The notes beneath the pieces were generated by a model. It ran no database searches. It was not told the origin of the DNA and saw nothing but the letters and a program-made list of their open reading frames with translations. From Salpingoeca rosetta (lineage: Eukaryota > Opisthokonta > Choanoflagellata > Craspedida > Salpingoecidae): a DNA stretch of 37,500 nt. Positions 1-21,171 of this stretch are shown piece after piece. Within the stretch, counting starts at the first letter, position 1; each line of letters opens with the position of its first letter. The stretch spans positions 1,000,043 through 1,037,542 of the forward strand of contig NW_004754918.1 in assembly GCF_000188695.1 (NCBI RefSeq), given 5' to 3'. The translations under genes were made by a program, and so were the position numbers.

Positions 1-21
1 CACGCACGCGCACGCACGCAG

Positions 22-615
22 GCCTTGTGTCGCACCATGCGTACTCGCTGATTGATGCAAAGGAGGTTGGCGGGTACGAGCTGGTGCAGCTGCGCAACCC
101 CTGGTCCATTGGCGAGTGGACGGGACCTTGGAGCGACAAGAGCGATCTCTGGGAACGGTATGTCTCTTTGCTGCATTTGGTTGTGATGTTGGTGGTTTTG
201 TGATGGTGGTCTGGTGTCGACATGCTCAAGCATGCATTCACATAGAAAGCCGCACTTGTACACCCACATGCTCACACACATGCTCACTCTGCCATATCCA
301 CGCCCGTCTTCATTCACACAACACACACACACATTTACACGACACGACACGACACGACACACACAACACGCACACATACGGTACACATGCGCGCTGTGCA
401 GGCACCCGAATGTTGCGCGGCGCTGCAAGTATCACGAGCGGGATGAGTTTGACGGCACGTTCTGGATGTCGTTTTCCGACTTTTACTCGCGGTTTGATCG
501 CATTGACGTGTGTGATCGCTCTGCCTTCCGCGATCTCCACCTCGACGTGCGTGAGGACCAGGGCTGTCCAGGCGTCGTCAAGGTGTGCTCTTCTTGATGT
601 ACTTGTTAACTTTGT

Positions 616-647
<32 letters not shown>

Positions 648-719
648 TTGTTGTTGTTTAAGTTGTTGTTTAAGTTGAAGTTGTTGTTGTTTAAGTTGTT
701 GTTGTTGTTGTTGTTTAAG

Positions 720-767
<48 letters not shown>

Positions 768-1132
768 TTGCATTCGCGTGCGTGTGCGTGTGGTATGCAT
801 GTTTGTGCATGTATGCCCAATTTGTGCATGTGTGTGTGTGTGTGTGTGTGGTTTCAACCAACCCACCCCCTCATTCACCCCCCCCCCCATTCACTCACCC
901 ACTCACCCATTCACCCATTCACTCACTCACCCTCCCTTCCAACCCACCACCCCTCCCCCAGGGCTGTGTGCACGGCTGCTCGACCTTCTGGTGCCTGTGC
1001 CGCGGGCTGCGGGTGCTGTACTTTGGCCACCGCACGAGCCGCGAGGTGGAGTACCATGCAGGCCCTTGCTCGTGCATGAAGGACACGGGCCGGTCCTGGA
1101 CCGTCGATGACGTTGGAGCAGCCATGGTGTGA
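22..1132 (+). CDS. Calpain-type cysteine protease, 3' exons (5' end outside window)
   Basis: Three exons: 22-157, 402-582 and 962-1132, joined at phases 2 and 0. The first opens after a CAG acceptor and encodes the end of the calpain protease core: the catalytic-His segment SHHAYSL, then LRNPW (catalytic Asn) and EWTGPWSD, both calpain signatures. Exon 2 carries FWMSFSDFYSRFD, the usual block just after the core. The catalytic Cys must lie left of the window. The last exon is cysteine-rich (GCVHGC, FWCLC, PCSC) and stops at TGA 1130-1132, so there is no obvious C2-like or penta-EF-hand tail. The protein would act as an intracellular, probably calcium-regulated, protease. A further intron with donor GTGTGA at the stop cannot be excluded, so the C-terminus is less certain than the core. 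Confidence 0.82.
604..769. repeat. (TTG)n microsatellite in calpain intron
   Basis: TTG/CTG triplets interrupted by TTTAAG units fill most of the intron 583-961. The remainder of that intron is a GT tract and C-rich sequence. The long Gln and Asn reading frames it creates are repeat artefacts. Confidence 0.9.
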
Positions 1133-2348
1133 TGGTCTTGACTTGTCGTCCAACATGGCGACGTATCTACATATATTTCGCCTTTTTCTTCCACCCCCAC
1201 ACATTCGCACGCTCTGTTTTCTGCGCAAACCCGTCATTCCCCCCCTCCCATACCCGCACGTGTGCATCTGCGACGCTAAGCACCAACCTCATTGGTTTTC
1301 TTTGCTTGCTTCTTTCTCTCCCTTTGTTGTAATGTGTGTGTCCCCTGTGTGTGTCCCCTTCATCAGCTGTCTATTGTGCCGCCCCCCCCCCCTGGTTTCA
1401 CTCATTCAACACAGTGACATGACATGCTTTGAGAGATGGGGGAAGGAGACACCTGGCAGGCACTCGCCCAAAGCAATGCAGCAATGCTGCTGGTTCAAAT
1501 TTGTGGCGGCAAATTCAAACGCGAAACGCCACGGCGCGCGCAGCAACGCTGCACGGTGCCTGCCAACCAACCAACGCACCAACGCACGATCGACAACACC
1601 TCGCATGCGCGCACAAGCACACCGCACAATGCACGGGGCTGTGAGCCTTGTTTGAGCCCCGGGCGTGCACACATGCACGGGTTTTGTGACGCGTTGAAAG
1701 GGTTTCCTGAGCGACGATGACCTGTTGTCGCCCACCTAACTGCGGTTTGTCGCGACTGGCACCGAGCAATGCCCTGGCAGCAGCGCGCCTGGCACGGCGA
1801 TGGCAAGGACACACCGGCGACGCATGCTCCTGCCAACCAGGCCCTTGTGTTGACAACCGCCCAACACAAAACGTAGGCAACCCAACACAACCGCCAACAA
1901 CGGCAGCAACCACCTCGCCAACAACAACAACAACAACTGCAACGACTGTAGCAACAACGGTGTGTCTCCCAAACGATGGCTGACCGTTTCTGTGGCACGC
2001 CTTGGCACAAGATTCAAACACAATCATGTTCTTCCACCACCACCACAACAACAACAACAACCACTAGGAGCGACAACCACAACAACACCCTCTCGGTGTC
2101 TGCCACATGCTCTCTCTTTTTCACGCTTGGTTGAGTGTCACACTACGCATCCCATTCCCTTGGACTCCAGCCGGCTTCCATGCACACAGCGCAACGCAGC
2201 CACCAGCATAGCCGTGGTTCATTTCTTCCCATTCCTCCCCCTGGCAAAGCACGACAACCGTTCCAGCAGGGAACACATACGCCGCCATTCAACACCCATG
2301 CCATTGACCGCAAACAAGCTGAGCAAGCAGCACAGGCACCCTCGCAGG
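1133..2348. other. Intergenic stretch, no supported gene
   Basis: About 1.2 kb between the calpain stop and the next gene. It holds a C-run near 1382-1391, CAA-rich low complexity at 1900-1960 and 2040-2090, and several short open frames with no recognisable domain. An ATG at 1976 opens a 40-codon frame that could be an upstream exon of the coiled-coil gene, but its phase does not join the next exon. Confidence 0.5.
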
Positions 2349-2611
2349 ATGGAGTCTGACATGCACGACGTCTCCCGTTGCGGCTGCTGGTCCTGCAGCC
2401 ACACACAAGCGCAAACAACAACGGCAGCAGCGGCAGCAGCAGCAGCGCCGCCAACCACGACACCAGCAACAACTGTTCCTCTCCACCTCATCGCACAAAC
2501 AGAGGAGCTCGTGAAGGTACAGCAGTGTCCACGTTGTGGCTGCTTGCTGGGAAAACGAACAACACGGCCTGCTGCCCCAACAGCCATGTTCATGTGCTCA
2601 CATCTACTCAT

Positions 2612-2660
<49 letters not shown>

Positions 2661-2673
2661 ACACACACACACA

Positions 2674-2714
<41 letters not shown>

Positions 2715-3121
2715 ACGCACACACACACACATACGTGTGCCCATCATGCCATCAATGCAGGGGCTGGAGTACAGTGACATTCGGCAGCGGTGCCACGCAC
2801 TGGCACACCGAATCGCGGAGCTGACATCAGAGAACAACAGCAGCTGCGATGGCTGCCATCACATGCCACTACCATCATCGTCACCGGCCTCGCCGACTTC
2901 CCCGGCTTGGCAGCGCACCTGCCAGGCAACAGCGCCACGACAGCAACCACAACACGCAGATGACTTGGCCGAACTGCAGCGACAACACACGCTGCTCAAG
3001 GCCATGCTTGCCGCCAAGGCGGTGGCGGATGCACGCCAAGGTAAAGGCTGCCCCCTGCCGTCGCTCTTTGAGATGCGCTGTCAGGAACTGCAAGTGCTCG
3101 AGGCTGAACGAACTGCACTCC

Positions 3122-3163
<42 letters not shown>

Positions 3164-3518
3164 AAAAGTGCTACAAGTTTGTAAACTGTTCTGTGGGTGT
3201 GTTCAAAAGTGTGTGCGCCGCTGACGCCTGTTCTCACCGCTCCCAAGCCGCCCAAGCCGCCTCCTAACCGTCACGACTTTCTTGTTGCCGATTGATTTCT
3301 TGGTCTCTGCGACAACGCAGGACAAGCTTGTGGCGTTTGAGAGGCGCATGCTAACACACCGCGACCGGCTGCTGCTCACGGTCGACCAACACGAGTTGTG
3401 GGAGCGCAAGTACGCACGCTATCATGAGCTGCAACGCCGCTGCGCTGAGCTGCGATCACAGCTCCACGCCATCCACGACAGTGATTCCGGTGACCATGAC
3501 GCCTCGCCATGGGCATAA
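2349..3518 (+). CDS. Small coiled-coil protein of unknown function
   Basis: Proposed exons are 2349-2516, 2761-3123 and 3321-3518, all phase 0, giving about 242 residues. The last two exons are well supported by the acceptors at 2760 and 3320, the frame and the TAA stop. They encode leucine/glutamate-rich heptad-like helices (YSDIRQRCHALAHRIAEL, LAELQRQHTLLKAMLAAK, HELQRRCAELRSQLHAI), so a coiled coil is likely. The first exon is Ala/Thr-rich and ends TEELVK before a GTACAG donor; its start at ATG 2349 is tentative and upstream exons are possible. I do not recognise the family, and no membrane segment or signal peptide is visible. Confidence 0.55.
2619..2734. repeat. (CA)n microsatellite in intron
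   Basis: CA dinucleotides with occasional TA, inside the intron 2517-2760. The His-Thr frames over it are artefacts. Confidence 0.9.
3124..3162. repeat. (GT)n tract beginning at a splice donor
   Basis: The exon ends CAG at 3123 and the intron starts directly with an uninterrupted run of about 19 GT units, so the donor is itself the first repeat unit. Confidence 0.85.
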
Positions 3519-4109
3519 GCTTCGGCTCTGTTGTGATGGCTGTTTTCCCGCTCGCTGTTGTTGGTGGAAGCCAAGCATCCAAGCGCCAAGGGACCACCCA
3601 CTGCATGGATAGCAGTTTGCCATTGTGCGGTGTGCTTTCTCTGCTTGCCGACCTCCGTTGTGCATCTGGTGGCTGCCAATGTTAGAATGGTAGATATGGG
3701 ATGTCTGTGTAATGTGTTGTAACTATTTCATTGTCTGCGTGCTGTGTTTGCAGAACTGGTTGACTGACTTGAATGACAAAGGGTGTGCATTGCGGGTGTC
3801 GCAATGTCAATCGTTAAGGCCACATAATCAGAAGACATTTAGCTCATACACGACATGTCTCTACCACATGAAGATGATGGAAAAACAATGCGAAAGGTGA
3901 AAAAGAAGAAAGGTTCCGTTACGGTGGCTGGCATGCCACCATACGCACAGGGTGAAACGAAAGAGAGACAGAGGGAGAACGCCAGGAAGAGGGAGGCATT
4001 GACGCACAACAAGCGCACACATTCATGTACGCACCAACACACAAGCGCAAACACACGCACGCACTCGTTCACACACACACATACACGCACGCGCACCCAC
4101 AAACACCCA

Positions 4110-4155
<46 letters not shown>

Positions 4156-4170
4156 GACAAGCTCAGAAGC
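3519..4170. other. Intergenic stretch with (CA)n, no supported gene
   Basis: It lies between the 3' ends of the convergent coiled-coil (+) and LRR (-) genes. It holds a (CA)n tract at about 4112-4151 and otherwise unremarkable sequence. No frame has a recognisable domain. Confidence 0.6.
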
Positions 4171-6564
4171 TCATGGGAACGTATCTTGATCGGAGGGAGA
4201 AAGAACGCGGCGCACGTTCTCGACACCGCCCAGCGTTGTTGGAGTTTGGCGCTTGAATTGCACCGTGTCAATGTCGGGGCCAAGCGGTGGCAGCGCCTTC
4301 AAGCGGGTACAGGCATCGAAGATGACACGCTGCACGTTGCTAACGCTCCCGCACCGCAACTCGTTGACATACGTAAACGTGAGCGTGTGAATGTGCTGAA
4401 TCACACCCACGGCTGCAGGCGCGTCCCAGATGGCCGCCTTGTGCGCATCCGCCAGCCGATCCACGGTCAAGCCGGCGCACCCACGAATCAACACCTCAGA
4501 CACGTCTTCAATGCGCTCGCACTTGCCCACGCACTTGACCAGCTTCACCTTCTTCAAGTGGCGCAGGGAGCACGCGGACCCAACATCCACATTGCTGAGG
4601 CTGAGCGACTGCAGGTGTGACAGCACACCCAGGTCGGGGAGGAGCGGAAGCGTGGTGCGCCCAAACGAGCACGAAATCGTGACATCACGCGCGCGTGGCA
4701 TCAGCGCAAATGACGAGGGCAAGACATCGCCTCTGAGCACCAACTTCTGCAGCTGTGGGAGCTCAAAGGGCGGAAACGGCGTGTCGTGGAGCTTGAGGCT
4801 GCGTAGGTGCTTCAAGTCCTGTTGCCGGCGCTTGAACCGCGAAGATAACGCCGGCTCCTGCTCTGTGCTGTGCACATGCAGTGCGACCCCGCCATCAGCA
4901 ATGCCATCGCCATCGTTGTCACCGGTGGCAACATCAACGGCATGCGCGGTGCTGCCACTGTCGTTGGCGTGGTTCCCTGATGCATCATCCTGGTCAAGGT
5001 AGCAGCAGGACGGGACGCTCGCAAGCGAGAGGTCCCACACGCGCGGCATGTGCGGGAGGCGTCGCAGATGCTGGATGCTTCCAATGTGTACACTTCGGGC
5101 AAACGTGAGCGGCAAGGTCTGTGCAGTAGTCTTGGTGAGGTTGAGCTCGTTGCAGCCGGTGACAGTGATGTGCGTTGCGTTGGCAACAGGCGCGAGATCC
5201 GTGATGGCGAGGCTGCGAAGCTCCACGCGTTGAAGCGTGGCGGGAGCGAGTTGGGGCAGCATCGTCAGCTGTAGGCACGAGGTCAGCTGCAGCTCCGTGA
5301 CTGGGCCGGAAGTTTGCATCAGCATGCCAGTGACGTGGGGACAGTACTGCAGCTTCAGGGATGTCGCTGAAGGCAATGTCACGATGCCGCTCAGGCTGTC
5401 GTTGTGTGAGACCTCGACGGTGGTTGCTGCAGCTAATGGGCGGGTGTCGGCAAAGCCGTCACATGCGTGCAGGCACACACTCGCTGCATTCGCTAACGGT
5501 GCGAGGTTGGGCACATGCAGGTGCGACAGCTCCACCGTCTGCGTTGCGTGTGCCAGTGGCATCAAGTCGGCGCTGCAGCTGTCTTGCATAACAGAGAAGG
5601 TGACTGAGGGAATGCCCTCCAAGCCGGTCAGATCGATGGGCGAGTCAACGTCGTCACCGTATAGCTCAACGGCAAACGTGTCCACGTTGTGGCATCCAAG
5701 GATGCGCCCGATTCTGTCGAGCTGAGAGAGGGAAATGACGTTGATGTCGGCAAACGGGCCCAGTCTTGTTGCGCTCTGGGCGATGATGGAGAGCGAGTCG
5801 ACATGGCACAGCGGAGGAATGGAGGCAGCATTTGTTGTACATTCGAGCCTTGACAAGCGAGGCAGGCCAGCGTTGCGGCGCTGCTCCAGAGCACGCGAGA
5901 GAAGCAACCACTGTTCATCTTCCAGTTGAGCTTCGAGGGAGTGAAGCTGAAGCGCATGCGCAGAGAGACACTGCTGCAGAAGGCCCTCGATGCTCTCTTG
6001 AAGAAGGGGATGGTGCGGATCACACTTAATGTCCAGGGCGCACGTTGGCGGGTGCTTGTGGAAGGGCTCCAAATGTGCCGGTGGCACCTGCTTGGGGCTA
6101 GCCACAATGCGCAGGCGATAGCACCGCCCAAATGGCGCATGATACGGGTCCCTGCTGACGTGCCACTGCAGCATGACGCATCGACCGAACCGCTCGCCAC
6201 TGGCTGCTGCAGCCAGATCACGCACGCTGCCGGCATCCCAGTGAGCTCCAAGCCAAGAATAGACGAAGAAGCGCTCAAGGTTGAACTCAAGGAGAAGAAT
6301 GTCTGGATCACCGCCTGCAGCAACCGCGGGCGTGTGCTGTCTGCTGGTGGTGGTTGTGTCGTGGATCGGAGGCGCAGCAGATCCAGCCTGCATTGGCCTG
6401 TCCCAGCTAAACTGTTTCAGAGTGCAATTGAGCTGTCGTTCCAGGGCATGCTTTGGCAGGAGCCAGGGCAGGTCGTGAAACAGCACCCTGCACACGGACA
6501 TGAGAGCAGCGAGGCTGCTCGCATCCAAGTGCTGCGCCACAAACGCCCAGTGGTGCACGTCCAT
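4171..6564 (-). CDS. F-box-like leucine-rich-repeat protein, single exon
   Basis: An uninterrupted frame of 797 residues from ATG 6564 to TGA 4171-4173. I chose this ATG because the longer frame upstream only reads through a (GT)n tract as Thr-His repeats. The first 40 or so residues (WAFVAQHL, LAALMSVCRVLF) resemble an F-box helix pair. Residues from about 250 on are irregular leucine-rich repeats of roughly 20-24 residues, with blocks such as VELSHLHVPNLAPLANA, LKLQYCPHVTGM and LQSLSLSNVDVG. There is no signal peptide or membrane helix, so it is probably intracellular. An SCF substrate-receptor role is the family expectation if the N-terminus is a true F-box. It is the only intronless host gene in an otherwise intron-rich window. 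Confidence 0.75.
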   Translation of the reverse strand: MDVHHWAFVAQHLDASSLAALMSVCRVLFHDLPWLLPKHALERQLNCTLKQFSWDRPMQAGSAAPPIHDTTTTSRQHTPAVAAGGDPDILLLEFNLERFFVYSWLGAHWDAGSVRDLAAAASGERFGRCVMLQWHVSRDPYHAPFGRCYRLRIVASPKQVPPAHLEPFHKHPPTCALDIKCDPHHPLLQESIEGLLQQCLSAHALQLHSLEAQLEDEQWLLLSRALEQRRNAGLPRLSRLECTTNAASIPPLCHVDSLSIIAQSATRLGPFADINVISLSQLDRIGRILGCHNVDTFAVELYGDDVDSPIDLTGLEGIPSVTFSVMQDSCSADLMPLAHATQTVELSHLHVPNLAPLANAASVCLHACDGFADTRPLAAATTVEVSHNDSLSGIVTLPSATSLKLQYCPHVTGMLMQTSGPVTELQLTSCLQLTMLPQLAPATLQRVELRSLAITDLAPVANATHITVTGCNELNLTKTTAQTLPLTFARSVHIGSIQHLRRLPHMPRVWDLSLASVPSCCYLDQDDASGNHANDSGSTAHAVDVATGDNDGDGIADGGVALHVHSTEQEPALSSRFKRRQQDLKHLRSLKLHDTPFPPFELPQLQKLVLRGDVLPSSFALMPRARDVTISCSFGRTTLPLLPDLGVLSHLQSLSLSNVDVGSACSLRHLKKVKLVKCVGKCERIEDVSEVLIRGCAGLTVDRLADAHKAAIWDAPAAVGVIQHIHTLTFTYVNELRCGSVSNVQRVIFDACTRLKALPPLGPDIDTVQFKRQTPTTLGGVENVRRVLSPSDQDTFP

Positions 6565-6647
6565 TGCGTTTTGGTCGGTTGCTCTTGTGTTTGTAGGCCA
6601 GAAGGACAGGTTGTGGGCTAGAAAAAGGACAACACCATGTGCTGTGC

Positions 6648-6650
<3 letters not shown>

Positions 6651-6724
<74 letters not shown>
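6651..6724. repeat. (GT)n microsatellite
   Basis: About 37 uninterrupted GT units just upstream of the LRR gene start on the minus strand. Confidence 0.92.
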
Positions 6725-6729
<5 letters not shown>

Positions 6730-7170
6730 GTGTGTGTGTGCTCCGTCTCTGTGTCTGCGCGGTGGAAAGGGGAAGGATGGAAGGCGACACACGCGTGCCG
6801 TGAGGTGCTGTCACAGGCAATCACATCACTCAAAGCAAACACACAAACAATGGAGGCATTACTCTGCCTGAGTGGTCTCACGGTCTCACCCTTGCGTTCA
6901 TTCCTCGCCGTGTACTGTGACTTGGTCACAGCCATTGAAAACACCCCACGCAACAGAACCACATGAAATAAACCAATGATGGTGAAGCAGCACCGCGACA
7001 CCCGCATACACATAGCGGGGTGACAAAGCGATGGTTGAAATCAACATAAAACGACGACACAGTACAACGCAACGTGCTGTTGTGTGTGAGAAACACCACA
7101 TGAGCACGCACCAAGAGTAAACCAACGCACAACCAACAGACAACACAAAGCACACAACCAAGGGCAACGC

Positions 7171-7273
7171 ATCGTCATCATCATCATCGTCATCATCATC
7201 ATCGTCATCATCATCATCGTCATCGTCATCATCATCATCGTCATCGTCATCATCATCGTCATCATCATCATCG
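7171..7273. repeat. (ATC)n/(GAT)n triplet tract
   Basis: ATC with regular GTC variants. On the minus strand it reads GAT/GAC, i.e. poly-Asp in one frame, immediately 3' of the TGA of the large minus gene. It is most likely 3' UTR. Confidence 0.88.
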
Positions 7274-7288
7274 CGACCCTCATGCAAC

Positions 7289-18561
<11,273 letters not shown>

Positions 18562-19008
18562 ACTTCACCGCTCGTACACAGACGGGGTGAGGGCAGGGGT
18601 GTGAGCGAGACAGAGAGAGAGAGAGAAGAAGAAGAAGAAGAAAGAAGGAGAGAGAAGGAGAAGGAGAGAGAGCTCAAACAACAGAGATCGGTGTCAACAA
18701 TGGTGTTTGTGGTGAAGCGATCAGGTTGCTGTCATAGGCTCTTCTGCTTGTCGACGAACGTTTGTGAATGGCTTCCAAGAAATCCGTTGGGCCTATGAGT
18801 ACAACGCACTTTCTCTTTGTTGTTTGAAAGATGAAGAAGATCACACAGCAACAACAGCAACAACCACATCAAACGATCGCACAGAATTGGTGGTGCTTAT
18901 TAGTTCGACGCACTTTGCTCCCTCCTTTCTTCTCTTCCCCTCGTAAGAACTCGTGAAAGTGCGAACACACACCTGCGCAAGCACCCGCAGACTACGAAGG
19001 CAATTGTC
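18562..19008. promoter_or_regulatory. Candidate bidirectional promoter between two head-to-head DPT genes
   Basis: 447 bp separate the two ATGs (18561 on -, 19009 on +). The interval must hold both 5' UTRs and promoters. It contains a GA/GAA-rich purine tract at about 18610-18671 (CT-rich on the minus sense strand) and an ACAACAGCAACAACC stretch near 18849. No clear TATA box is seen. Shared regulation is an inference from spacing. Confidence 0.45.
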
Positions 19009-20212
19009 ATGCCTTCCGTGCCCCGACCACAGCGGGTGCTGCTGCTCGCAACTGGGTTGGCCCTCGCACAAGTTTGCGTCTCACACGCGTGGTACAACAA
19101 CTTTGATGCATCGCTCGACATGTCTTGCTCGAGTGGTGGGATGTCGCGCATCCAATCATACCACTCAAACCACAACGAAGATCGGCGTTGGACACGCTCT
19201 TGCGTGACATACGGCATTTCAAGCTACGGATCCACTACGTTCTCCTCCAACTATGTCAACAACTTTGATGCGGACGTCAACTTCGAGTGTGACACCAACT
19301 ACTGTACGTCCTTCTTGCGTGTGTGTTGTGTGTGCGTGTGTTGCGTGTGTTGATGTATGTGTGTTGTGGGTGTCGATGTGTGTTTGTGGGTGTGCTTACA
19401 GTCGTGCCGTCAACATGTGTGTAGTCTACACGAAAGTGAGATCGACATTTCACCCGGGGGAAAACCAACGCAGCGGCTCGCCACATCGACGGATCGATTT
19501 CCCAAACTCACCACTGACACCACTGTCGTATCTCTGCCATCCATCACAACCACCATGACGCCTCAAATCATCAAACAAATCTGTTCCATGATGTGCCGTG
19601 CTTCCGTGTAGATCTGTATCGAATGGCCAGCTACCACAGCAACCACAAGTAAGACCAGCAGCACAGTTAGATTTGTTCACGTGGTTTGCGTGTGTGCCCT
19701 GCACACACCAAGCACTCCTTGCACATCCCCGTCTTCCTGCCGCCTGTGACTTGAGTTGATGACCATTGCGTGCGCTGCTGTGTGCCATTGTTAGCGAGGA
19801 CCGACGCTGGAAGTTTGGATGCCGCCGAATCAGCGGAGCAACGCTGACGTCTTGCTCGTTGTCGACAAGCTACGACAACAACTATGACGATGCCGTCGAC
19901 ATTCAAGTCAGCTCGCGCAGAGCCATCACAGGTGGACATGTGCATCCCTGTTTCGATGAACATGCTTTGCTCTTCAGCGCACTGCTCCATTCAATTCTTC
20001 AAACGCTTGCTGCCAGGTACCATGCCATGTCTACTGCAATCATGTTCTCAGGATGTTGTCTGGTTTCATACCCTGTGCTTGCTTCTTTATCACAGGCCTG
20101 TCCTCCGTTCACAGCAACCACAACGAGGACCGGCGGTGGCGTGTCAGGACCTGCGAGATTGACTGTACGGAGAGCAGTGGCTATGTCAACGACGGCACCT
20201 ACGGTTGTCGAC
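19009..20212 (+). other. Signal peptide and dermatopontin domain (exons 1-4)
   Basis: Loops read SYHSNHNEDRRWTRSC, SYHSNHNEDRRWKFGC and SVHSNHNEDRRWRVRTC, followed by a Cys tail (CEIDC...GCR). All three DRRW motifs are intact. Introns at the second loop and before the third (phase 1, splitting a Gly codon) match those of the minus-strand gene. Confidence 0.85.
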
Positions 20213-21096
20213 GTAAGCCAGCAAAGCGCAATCATGTGCATGTGCATGTGCGTGTTGTGTGTGTGTGTGTGTGTGAGTGCACGCGTGTGTGCGTATGCGC
20301 AAAGCGTTAGGCGTACAGTCGGTGTGACTTGAACGACAACCTCTGCTGTTATGCACGGCTATGTTGTCAGTGCCTTACTCGACGTCAAACCTGCTCCGTG
20401 CACATGACGTGTGCGAGATAACGTCCACCTTCTGCGTTACATCTTTGCTTTGCTTGCTACGTAGGTGTGACCTGCGGCTCTCTGACACTTGCGCACGGCC
20501 AACTGGAAGGCGACTGCGGTGGCACCTTTGGTTCGTTCACAAACACCACGTGGCATTGCCGTGTTTACAAGAGGGGCAAGCACCTAATCTGACGGTCACA
20601 TCGTAGATCACCTTGAACACCTTGTGGCACACATACAACGGCACATGTCGTGTACACGACACTTGCACATGCAGATGAGTAACAACACATGCGCGAACAC
20701 ACCTGAATGCACACACGCACACACATCCATGCACGCACTCGCACTCGCATGTTTGTGTTCATACTCCCGCACGTCACCATATGATTGCTTTCAAACCACA
20801 GGAAATCAGTGCAGCTTCAAGTCGTGTGATGAAGGTTATCAGGTGTCTGCATCGGGCACTAAGGACGCGCGCGAGTGTCGCGTTGTCAACGGCCAGGGCG
20901 TCTGGAGTGGATCCGCGCCAACCTGTGAAGGTGCGTGCTTGTGCTCGATCTTGTGCATGGGTGTGGTGGAGTAGTGCTTTTGTGCCTGCATTTGTTCGGT
21001 GCGTGCACGTGTGTCAACGAGGCTTGTGCAAAGTCTCCCCCAGCATGCATCTCCGGCCCCCGTGTGGCGTCCGGCCTTGTACACGCACACTCACTC

Positions 21097-21171
<75 letters not shown>

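Larger units (their letters stand above)
6565..7288. other. Intergenic: (GT)n and (ATC)n between two minus-strand genes
   Basis: Upstream of the LRR gene and downstream of the NHL-ending gene. It contains a (GT)n tract at 6651-6724, about 90 bp from the LRR ATG, and an ATC/GTC triplet tract at about 7171-7273, 16 bp from the stop of the large minus gene. No gene is recognised. Confidence 0.6.

Noticed and set aside
606..890. Long Gln/Asn/Leu open frames
   Set aside because: Products of the TTG microsatellite inside the calpain intron; they have stop-free frames only because the repeat is triplet-based.
1717..2095. Thr-rich frames as a separate gene or first exons
   Set aside because: Low complexity only, and phases do not join the downstream coiled-coil exons.
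2219..2777. His-Thr or Cys-Val repeat proteins and similar frames elsewhere
   Set aside because: Translations of CA/GT dinucleotide repeats, not genes.
7041..7288. Poly-Asp reading frame of about 40 residues after the NHL stop codon
   Set aside because: It is in a different frame from the NHL exon and would need a frameshift before the stop. It is better read as a GAT triplet repeat in the 3' UTR.
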